Assembly (NCBI GenBank): GCA_900546245.1 | Contig: URBY01000055.1 | Location: 1-5,191, forward strand | Source: an uncultured Mycoplasmatota bacterium | Lineage (GTDB): Bacteria; Bacillota_I; Bacilli_A; RF39; UBA660 | Length of the DNA stretch: 5,191 bases | Direction of reading: 5' to 3' | Shown: positions 1 through 5,081 of the stretch, piece by piece | How positions within the stretch are numbered: the stretch's first letter is position 1 | How the letters are laid out: the number at the start of each line of letters is the position of its first letter | Position numbers and translations under genes: made by a program | Notes under the pieces: model-generated | What the model saw: only the letters and a program-made list of their open reading frames with translations | What the model was told of the DNA's origin: nothing | Database searches by the model: none

Positions 1-17
1 CGAATTAATTTATCTTT

Positions 18-1424
18 TTATTTAGTGAGTACTTGACAGGTACTAGTATCATTGACACTTTCTTTTATTTCATTTATATATTCATTTGCAATCTTCGTAT
101 CATTAAAAGGTATTTTATCACCTTTTATAGATATAAATTCTTCATGACCTTTACCTAAAATTAGTAATGTATCATTTTCTTTTAGCATATCTATTCCTTT
201 TGTAATTGCATCTTTTCTATCTCTAACTATTTCATAATTATCATATTTTAATCCCTTTGTCATATCTAAATATATTTCTTCTTGATTTTCAAAGTGTGGA
301 TCATCATGAGTCATTATTACATACTTAGCATTTTCACATGCAATTCTTGACATTTTTATTCTTTTATCTTTATCTCTATCTCCAGTACAACCAAATACTA
401 CATAAACATTCCCCTTTGTTACTTTATGAGCAACTTCAAATACTTTAATCATTGCATCTGGTGTATATGCATAATCTACTATTATTAAATTACTATTATA
501 TTTTAGTATTTCTGTTCTTCCCTTTGGAAGGTTTAAATCGCAAACACTTTTTATTATTAAATCAAAAGGAATATTTTCTAAAGTCATAATAACAATTGAA
601 GACATTAAATTATAAATATTATATCTTCCTATTAAATTAGTTTTAAAACTATAAGTATTATTTAAATAAGTAACATCAAATACTGTATTATGATTTATTA
701 CTTCATAAGATGTTATTTTAAAGTCACCACCATTAAAACCATAAGTAAAGTTATTATTATCTTTTAATAAATAATATTCTTTATAATTATCATCATAATT
801 AACTATTGCTTTTCCATCACTTTTTAAATTTTTAAATAATTCTTGTTTAGCAAGTGCATAATTTTCCATTGTCTTATGAAAATCTAAATGATCTTGTGTA
901 AGGTTTGTAAATACTGCATAATCAAATTTTAAACTTTCTACTCTTTTATTTGCAAGACCTTGACTACTTACTTCCATAATTACATATTCACAATTTTTAT
1001 CATAACACTCAAGTAATAATTCATATAGATCATATATATCAGGTGTTGTATTATTTAAACTTCTTACTTTTTCATTAATATAAAAACCAATAGTTCCAAT
1101 ATAACCACATTTCTTGCCTATTTTATTTAATATTTCATGAAATAAATAAGCAGACGTTGTTTTTCCGTTTGTTCCTGTTATTCCAATTATTTTAAGTTTA
1201 TTTATTTTATCACCATAATTTTCATTTAAGTAATTAATTAAATATTCTCTTGTATCTTTAACAACTATAGTTTCTACACTATAACTTCCTTCTTCACAAA
1301 TTATTTTACTTGCACCATTTTCTATTGCTTTATTTATGTAGTTATGTCCATCATTATCTATTCCCCTTAGTGCAATAAATATATCCCCTTTTTCAACTTT
1401 TCTTGAATCTACTTTTATTTTCAT
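18..1424 (-). CDS. murE: UDP-N-acetylmuramyl-tripeptide synthetase (MurE ligase), probably not meso-DAP-specific
   Basis: Cytoplasmic ATP-dependent Mur ligase that adds the third amino acid to UDP-MurNAc-L-Ala-D-Glu in peptidoglycan synthesis. The 468 residues show the family order: DSRKVEKGDIF at 6-16 (N-terminal UDP-substrate domain), P-loop GTNGKTT at 84-90, NNTTPD at 124-129, MEVSSQGL at 150-157, TQDHLDFH at 176-183, the probable carbamylated lysine K193 in YALAK, GRTE at 302-305, DYAYTPDA at 317-324, GCTGDRDKDKR at 345-355 and GKGHE at 424-428. The specificity motif reads DDPH at 374-377 instead of the DNPR of meso-diaminopimelate enzymes, so L-lysine or another diamino acid is more likely (inference). 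The family's usual His in SSH and DYAH is Gln and Tyr here. The protein begins about 20 residues later than most MurE. An in-frame TAG two codons upstream and an AGGG ribosome site 8 bases before the ATG fix the start. It has its own promoter. Confidence 0.95.
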   Translation of the reverse strand: MKIKVDSRKVEKGDIFIALRGIDNDGHNYINKAIENGASKIICEEGSYSVETIVVKDTREYLINYLNENYGDKINKLKIIGITGTNGKTTSAYLFHEILNKIGKKCGYIGTIGFYINEKVRSLNNTTPDIYDLYELLLECYDKNCEYVIMEVSSQGLANKRVESLKFDYAVFTNLTQDHLDFHKTMENYALAKQELFKNLKSDGKAIVNYDDNYKEYYLLKDNNNFTYGFNGGDFKITSYEVINHNTVFDVTYLNNTYSFKTNLIGRYNIYNLMSSIVIMTLENIPFDLIIKSVCDLNLPKGRTEILKYNSNLIIVDYAYTPDAMIKVFEVAHKVTKGNVYVVFGCTGDRDKDKRIKMSRIACENAKYVIMTHDDPHFENQEEIYLDMTKGLKYDNYEIVRDRKDAITKGIDMLKENDTLLILGKGHEEFISIKGDKIPFNDTKIANEYINEIKESVNDTSTCQVLTK

Positions 1425-1436
1425 ACCCTATACCCT
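1423..1436 (-). repeat. Perfect 7-base tandem repeat forming the murE ribosome binding site
   Basis: Read on the minus strand the sequence is AGGGTAT AGGGTAT followed by G, and the second copy supplies the AT of the ATG start codon. The upstream AGGG sits 8 bases from the ATG, a normal Shine-Dalgarno spacing. The downstream AGGG is only one base from the ATG and is too close to work. Losing one unit would therefore remove the usable site. Whether copy number actually varies cannot be seen here. Confidence 0.6.
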
Positions 1437-1451
1437 ATTTCTTACAAATTA

Positions 1452-1480
1452 ATAATATAAAATATGACAAATATTGTCAA
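1452..1480 (-). promoter_or_regulatory. Sigma-A-type promoter of murE
   Basis: On the minus strand, TTGACA (1480-1475, perfect -35) is followed by a 17-base spacer and TATTAT (1457-1452, five of six matches to TATAAT). The predicted RNA start lies near 1445, giving a leader of about 20 bases before the murE ATG. The promoter fills the 79-bp gap after the kinase-like gene. MurE can therefore be transcribed on its own, although no terminator separates it from the gene upstream. Confidence 0.8.
1465..1479. promoter_or_regulatory. Palindrome over the murE -35 element, candidate operator
   Basis: TGACAA-ATA-TTGTCA is a perfect 6-3-6 dyad. One arm contains five of the six bases of the TTGACA -35 box and the other extends into the spacer, so a bound dimeric repressor would block RNA polymerase. 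No matching regulator gene is recognisable in the window. The arm could be partly coincidental, because TTGACA itself supplies half of the symmetry. Confidence 0.4.
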
Positions 1481-1503
1481 TAATTTATTGTTATTAGTTT
1501 ACA

Positions 1504-2388
1504 TTACTTTTTTACTCTTTTATAAACTTTTTCACTCGCTCTATAAACTTGTTCATCTGTTATTGATGAAAGTAAATACTCTGGATTTTTGTTATTCTTA
1601 TTAGTCACAATTCTTTCAAATAAACTAACTAGATTTTGATTTATTCCAATATATTCTAAATAATTCATATATTCATAAAATTCTTCAATCGCTACTGTAT
1701 TTAAATTACTACCATATAAATAATTTAAAATAACCATTATATAACAATATAAATCTGAATTTTCATCAGCAATAACATGTCCTAGTACATCTCTGTCTTC
1801 ATTAATATTATATTTTCCCTTTACATTATTTAATAATGCTTTAGGAGTTAATAATCTCGCAGGACATGCCGCATTCGTTCCAATTTTTGCACTATCTAAA
1901 TCAATAATTGAAAGTTCACAATTTGAAGGATTAACTATAAAATTAGTAACATTTAAATCATTGATATAAAAATCTTTAAGAGGTGTTGTTTTTCTAATAT
2001 AACTTAATTGATTTAACATCTCTCCTATTTTCTTTAAATAAAATAACTTATCTTTTGGTTTTATATCCTTATTTTCTAAAAAGGAATATAAATTAATTCC
2101 ATTTACTTTTGGTATTGTAAAACCTTCAATACTTCCACCTACTGATAATATTGAATCTGGAATCCAAAAATTATTTGGCATATATTCTTTATTACTATCA
2201 AGCATTTCTAAAGTATATAACTTATTACCAAAACGCTGACCACTTTTATAAACTAGTTTTTTAAAAACTTTATCTTTACCTTTTTCCCTAAATTCAAACA
2301 ATTCAGATTCTGTATGCATTATATTATCTGGTAAATCTAATGGTTTTAGCGATTTAAATCTTTTTTGCGACATTGATATAATTCTCAT
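1504..2388 (-). CDS. Divergent protein-kinase-fold protein
   Basis: A 294-residue soluble protein with degenerate eukaryotic-type kinase landmarks in the right order: a candidate ATP-anchoring lysine (K43 or K44 in VFKKL), a candidate helix-C glutamate E61, a hinge-like segment IPKVNGINLYSFL at 92-104, a catalytic-loop-like DLNVTN at 144-149 (D144 and N149, with the His-Arg of HRD missing), and IDLDSAK at 162-168 in the DFG position with D163 as the metal ligand. PARLLTPKAL at 176-185 resembles the APE region, and D212 in SDLYCYIMVILNYLYG resembles the helix-F aspartate. The key acidic residues remain, so phosphotransfer is plausible, but the substrate is unknown. It could act on protein or on a small molecule. 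No membrane segment or extracellular domain is present, unlike PASTA-domain Stk kinases. The ATG at 2388 was preferred to a TTG at 2433 because GAGGGGG lies 7 bases upstream and the TTG has no ribosome site. It sits between DUF4186 and murE. Confidence 0.72.
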   Translation of the reverse strand: MRIISMSQKRFKSLKPLDLPDNIMHTESELFEFREKGKDKVFKKLVYKSGQRFGNKLYTLEMLDSNKEYMPNNFWIPDSILSVGGSIEGFTIPKVNGINLYSFLENKDIKPKDKLFYLKKIGEMLNQLSYIRKTTPLKDFYINDLNVTNFIVNPSNCELSIIDLDSAKIGTNAACPARLLTPKALLNNVKGKYNINEDRDVLGHVIADENSDLYCYIMVILNYLYGSNLNTVAIEEFYEYMNYLEYIGINQNLVSLFERIVTNKNNKNPEYLLSSITDEQVYRASEKVYKRVKK

Positions 2389-2410
2389 ATAAAAACCCCC
2401 TCGATTAGTT

Positions 2411-2423
2411 TGATAGTATATCA
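2411..2423. promoter_or_regulatory. Palindrome covering the -10 of the kinase-like gene
   Basis: TGATA-GTA-TATCA is a perfect 5-3-5 dyad that covers the TATACT -10 box and the TG extension. It is a possible operator. In such AT-rich DNA short palindromes arise by chance and the -10 itself contributes symmetry, so support is weak. Confidence 0.3.
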
Positions 2424-2443
2424 TAATTAACAAAATTCATCAA
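2415..2443 (-). promoter_or_regulatory. Promoter of the kinase-like gene with extended -10
   Basis: The minus strand has TTGATG (2443-2438, four of six -35 matches), a 17-base spacer, and TATACT (2420-2415, five of six). TG sits one base before the hexamer (2423-2422), making an extended -10. The predicted RNA start is near 2408, about 20 bases before the ATG at 2388. The -35 box overlaps the tandem TGA stop codons of the DUF4186 gene. Confidence 0.7.
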
Positions 2444-2799
2444 ATTTTTTTATTTTCTTTTTCTATCCATTTCATTATTACATTTACTATATAATCTATT
2501 TCTTCTTCTGAAAGAGTTTTATTCATATCTATTTTGTGCCATTTATAAAGACAAGATCTACAGCAGGTTGCAGTTGCGTGCTGTGATATAAATACTGGAT
2601 GTCCTTTATATGGTGTTTGCTTACCATCATTATTTATTACTTTAGGAGCAAGTCTTTTTGTAATAAAATCTTTAGCGTGTTCTCTTATTTTATCCATACC
2701 TTTATCTTTTATATATTCTTTATCTTTTTCTTTTAAATGAAAACTACTTCTAAATTTTGATTTAGATAATGAATATAATATTTTATCAATATTTTCCAT
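2440..2799 (-). CDS. DUF4186 family protein
   Basis: A 119-residue cytoplasmic protein recognised as DUF4186 from its conserved core: KSKFRSSFHLKEKDKEYI at 13-30, IREHAKDFITKRLAP at 38-52, DGKQTPYKGHPVFISQHATA at 58-77, CCRSCLYKWH at 79-88, and EEEIDYIVNVIMKWI at 98-112. Length matches my recollection of the family. C79, C80, C83 and H88, with H67 and H74, form a plausible metal-binding or redox cluster, which is inference; no biochemical function is known to me. The ATG at 2799 was chosen because GGTGA lies just upstream and homology begins there. A TTG at 2826 would add nine residues encoded in hairpin-proximal DNA without a ribosome site. The gene ends in two consecutive TGA codons. It follows the XRE membrane protein by 46 bases and precedes the kinase-like gene by 51 bases. 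Confidence 0.88.
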   Translation of the reverse strand: MENIDKILYSLSKSKFRSSFHLKEKDKEYIKDKGMDKIREHAKDFITKRLAPKVINNDGKQTPYKGHPVFISQHATATCCRSCLYKWHKIDMNKTLSEEEIDYIVNVIMKWIEKENKKI

Positions 2800-2827
2800 A
2801 AAATCACCATATATATAATAACACAAA

Positions 2828-2847
2828 AAGTGACAAAAAAGTCACTT
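2828..2847 (-). terminator. Weak intrinsic terminator or attenuator after the XRE membrane protein
   Basis: The minus strand reads AAGTGAC, a six-T loop, then GTCACTT followed by TTTGTGTT, forming a 7-bp stem with a short interrupted T-tract. The TAA stop of the upstream gene lies across the left arm. The stem has only three G-C pairs and the tract is short, so readthrough into DUF4186 is likely. No convincing separate promoter was found for DUF4186, which fits partial termination with cotranscription. Confidence 0.5.
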
Positions 2848-4447
2848 ATTCAGTAGTATAATCATCGTCACAACTAATATTTATATATTCTCTATCGCCT
2901 ATATTCGTTTTTTTAGTATAACATCTATTAGTATAAGAACCACAATCTAATTTATCATTACTAGCATTATATTTGCACATACTTCCAGTATCATCAGATA
3001 TCTTATATTCTAAATTATATACTTCATAAATATTATTTTCTTTTTTATAATCAAAATTATATAATTTTCTAAGATTATCCATTAATTTATTAATAGTATT
3101 TTCATTAGCAGTTATTTTTAAATCAAAGTAACCAAAATCATAACTTCTAATTATATTATTCTTTAAATCTTTTATAACTTGCGATATTAAATTAATAGAA
3201 CTTTCTTGATGTCCATAAATAGTTAAAACATTCATTTTATATTCAATTCTACTATCTTTATCCATTTTTAAATATTTATCATCATATATACCTGATATTT
3301 TAATTTTATCATCTTCCATATTATTATCTATTTCATACTTATAACTTGTATTTAAATAATAACTGTCACTATTAGTAATAAGCATATTATCTTTATAATT
3401 AATTTCTTCTGAATGATTCTTTAAATTTAAAATACCATCCATATTATCAACAATTTTAAAATCTTTAATTCCAAGAACAAATATACCAATACCTATTCCT
3501 GATACAATTATACTTGTTAAAAATGTTATTAATAATATTTTATAATTATATTTTTTATCAAATATAAACCCTATTATTAACATTAATATTATTACATTTA
3601 TTATAAGTAATGCTAATATTGCAATTGTACTTCCAATAAATATAGCATTTGAAAAACTAAAGTAAAGCGAAATTATAAAGAAAATTGCAAACATTAATAA
3701 TGTAAACATAAAGAATAATCCAAAGAAAAATACAAATACTTTAACAAACATAATTATTATTTTAGAAAGCACTGATAAAAAAGCAAATGGTCTAGTATTT
3801 TCATCTCTAATAATAATTCTATCTTTTTTATCTTCTTTTATTTTACTTTTTTCTTCTTTCTTTTTATCATCTTTTGTATCTATTTTTTCTTCATTAATAA
3901 TTTCATCATAATAATTTAAATATCTTATTTTAAATACATGAACTAAAACTATAAATGAAATTATTGTCCAAATAAGCATAAGAACACTTTTAATTATTCC
4001 GTTAAATATTTCCATTCCTTTTTCAAATGGATAAAATCCACTTAAAACTCCCTCTGAAAAGCCAACAAATAAATATCCTAAAACTAGCATAATAAGTGCG
4101 ATTATAATCATTTCTATTACACATTTAAATCCACTTGTAAATTTCATTCTAGAAAACATATTAATTGTTTTAGTAATAAAATCTAAAAATGAATCAACCA
4201 TTACATTTATATTATTTTTACTTTTTCTTTCTATACTTTCTACATCAGTTATATTGTCATTAATAAGATCATCCATAGTACATTCAAATATATTACATAT
4301 TTGTACTATCTTATCTGTTTCAGGATATGTATTATTACTTTCCCATTTTGATACACTTTGTCTTGATACACCTAATTTCTCTGCAAGTTCTTCTTGAGAC
4401 AATCCTTTCTTTTTTCTTAAGGTAATTAACTTATCACCAAATTTCAT
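2846..4447 (-). CDS. Membrane-anchored XRE-family transcriptional regulator with extracytoplasmic cysteine-containing domain
   Basis: A 533-residue protein. Residues 6-62 are a clear XRE/Cro-C1 helix-turn-helix (LRKKKGLSQEELAEKLGVSR, recognition helix around 28-36, then YPETDKIVQICNIFECTMDDL). Membrane helices are predicted at about 109-130, 151-171, 237-263, 270-296 and 304-326. A strongly charged cytoplasmic linker lies at 180-215, and the tail from 328 to 533 faces outward by the positive-inside rule. The tail carries four cysteines (C491, C502, C509, C526) in its last 45 residues, a pattern that could give two disulfides, and ends in an acidic DDDYTTE. The layout implies direct coupling of an envelope signal to DNA binding; ligand and targets are unknown. 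The start is secure because GGAGG lies 7 bases upstream. A long repeat-rich leader precedes it, suggesting autoregulation. Topology is by eye and the 221-263 stretch could be read differently. Confidence 0.82.
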   Translation of the reverse strand: MKFGDKLITLRKKKGLSQEELAEKLGVSRQSVSKWESNNTYPETDKIVQICNIFECTMDDLINDNITDVESIERKSKNNINVMVDSFLDFITKTINMFSRMKFTSGFKCVIEMIIIALIMLVLGYLFVGFSEGVLSGFYPFEKGMEIFNGIIKSVLMLIWTIISFIVLVHVFKIRYLNYYDEIINEEKIDTKDDKKKEEKSKIKEDKKDRIIIRDENTRPFAFLSVLSKIIIMFVKVFVFFFGLFFMFTLLMFAIFFIISLYFSFSNAIFIGSTIAILALLIINVIILMLIIGFIFDKKYNYKILLITFLTSIIVSGIGIGIFVLGIKDFKIVDNMDGILNLKNHSEEINYKDNMLITNSDSYYLNTSYKYEIDNNMEDDKIKISGIYDDKYLKMDKDSRIEYKMNVLTIYGHQESSINLISQVIKDLKNNIIRSYDFGYFDLKITANENTINKLMDNLRKLYNFDYKKENNIYEVYNLEYKISDDTGSMCKYNASNDKLDCGSYTNRCYTKKTNIGDREYINISCDDDYTTE

Positions 4448-4473
4448 ATTTTTTCCTCCTTTTCATTTTTAAT

Positions 4474-4482
4474 TTTATATCA
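4474..4482 (-). promoter_or_regulatory. Possible second, start-proximal promoter of the XRE membrane protein
   Basis: On the minus strand TG-A-TATAAA forms an extended -10 (five of six matches) whose RNA would start near 4467, about 20 bases before the ATG and just upstream of the ribosome site. No good -35 exists at 17 bases; TTGCTG lies 19 bases upstream, inside the repeat cluster. If active, the repeats would overlap its upstream contacts. AT-rich composition makes a chance match possible. Confidence 0.35.
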
Positions 4483-4488
4483 TTTTAA

Positions 4489-4540
4489 GGTTGCATTCCA
4501 GCAACTTTACTTGGTATTTTTGTAAAGTTTCGGTTGCATT
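4489..4540. repeat. Nested direct and inverted repeats in the leader of the XRE membrane protein, candidate operator
   Basis: In plus-strand order there is GGTTGCATT (4489-4497), AACTTTAC (4503-4510), GTAAAGTT (4522-4529) and a second identical GGTTGCATT (4532-4540). The 9-base direct repeats start 43 bases apart, close to four helical turns, and flank an 8-11-8 perfect inverted repeat. A further dyad, GTTGC (4490-4494) and GCAAC (4501-4505), overlaps one arm of that inverted repeat. The cluster lies just downstream of the main -10 box. It is a plausible operator for the encoded XRE protein, or an RNA switch with alternative hairpins; which of these is not decidable from sequence. Confidence 0.65.
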
Positions 4541-4546
4541 ACATTT

Positions 4547-4555
4547 ATTATAACA
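4547..4555 (-). promoter_or_regulatory. Extended -10 promoter of the XRE membrane protein
   Basis: The minus strand reads TG-T-TATAAT, a perfect extended -10 element (hexamer 4552-4547). No TTGACA-like -35 exists, because the expected -35 position is occupied by the terminator hairpin of the preceding lipoprotein gene. The predicted RNA start is near 4540, giving a leader of about 93 bases that would include nearly all of the repeat cluster. Confidence 0.65.
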
Positions 4556-4580
4556 AAAAATAGCTCTTTTAGAGCTATTT
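4555..4580 (-). terminator. Intrinsic terminator of the lipoprotein operon
   Basis: AAATAGCTCT (minus strand 4580-4571), a three-base loop, and AGAGCTATTT (4567-4558) form a perfect 10-bp stem. Reading continues through T residues to 4555, giving six T in a row counting those in the stem. The TAG stop codon of the lipoprotein gene is inside the left arm. On the plus strand the hairpin lacks a comparable T-tract, so it is directional. Confidence 0.85.
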
Positions 4581-5069
4581 AATTAAATCTTTAATTTGTT
4601 TTATAATAGTATCTTTTTCTGCACCACTTACATATATATAATATCCATTATATTCTTCTTTTGTCATATTATTTAGCATATCAATTTTTGATTGATTATT
4701 ATTTGGTTTATCTTCTCCTTCAAATCCTGCTTGTGTAACTCTATCTATTAATACACTTACATATGTATCTAATGCACTTTTTACTCTTTTCTCATTTCCT
4801 TTACTTGGTTTTACTGCTAAATACATATTTTCACTTGGTTCATTATATGCTGGAATACTTCCTACATAATCATCTACTTCTTCTTTTATAAGTCCTAATG
4901 ATGTTAATAATATATTTTCATCTACCTTTTGTAAATTTTCAAGTGTATCCTTATCTTTTACATTATTTATTATTTCTTCATTCTTTCCTTCATTTTTTTC
5001 ATCAATTGTCTTTCCACATCCTGTTAATAAAACTATTCCTACTAATAATACTATACCTATTTTTTTCAT
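4575..5069 (-). CDS. Small lipoprotein, probably DUF4358 domain
   Basis: A 164-residue secreted lipoprotein. MKK, a hydrophobic run and lipobox LTGC put the lipidated cysteine at C18, so the mature protein should be anchored on the outer face of the membrane. Residues 21-45 are a charged Asp/Glu/Lys/Asn-rich spacer. The domain from about 48 to 164 (ENILLTSLGLIKEEVDDYVG, MYLAVKPSKG, VKSALDTYVSVLIDRV, a KIDMLNN stretch, then GYYIYVSGAEKDTIIKQIKDL) resembles DUF4358 lipoproteins of Bacillota, whose function I do not know. That assignment is from pattern memory and is moderate; the lipoprotein call is strong. AGGAGG lies 8 bases before the ATG. The gene follows an unidentified partial gene by 12 bases and is closed by a strong terminator, so the two form the end of one operon. 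Confidence 0.8.
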   Translation of the reverse strand: MKKIGIVLLVGIVLLTGCGKTIDEKNEGKNEEIINNVKDKDTLENLQKVDENILLTSLGLIKEEVDDYVGSIPAYNEPSENMYLAVKPSKGNEKRVKSALDTYVSVLIDRVTQAGFEGEDKPNNNQSKIDMLNNMTKEEYNGYYIYVSGAEKDTIIKQIKDLIK

Positions 5070-5081
5070 TTTTTTCTCCTC

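Noticed and set aside
2389..2433. Longer kinase-like protein starting at a TTG
   Set aside because: The extra 15 residues would be encoded across the predicted promoter and ribosome site, and the TTG has no Shine-Dalgarno sequence.
2386..2442. In-frame fusion of DUF4186 to the kinase-like gene if TGA encoded tryptophan
   Set aside because: The two genes share a frame and only tandem TGA codons separate them before the kinase start. However, TGG is used at the Trp positions checked in both genes, and a strong ribosome site and promoter precede the kinase ATG. Two consecutive TGA codons look like a genuine stop.
2800..2826. Longer DUF4186 protein starting at a TTG
   Set aside because: No ribosome site precedes it, and the recognisable family sequence begins at the internal ATG.
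2800..2840. Independent promoter for DUF4186
   Set aside because: TATATA-like stretches are present, but none has a suitable -35 partner, and the best would start RNA almost at the start codon.
4448..4574. Known riboswitch class or T-box in the leader
   Set aside because: The leader is only about 93 bases and shows none of the conserved cores I can recognise, and no terminator lies between the repeats and the ATG.
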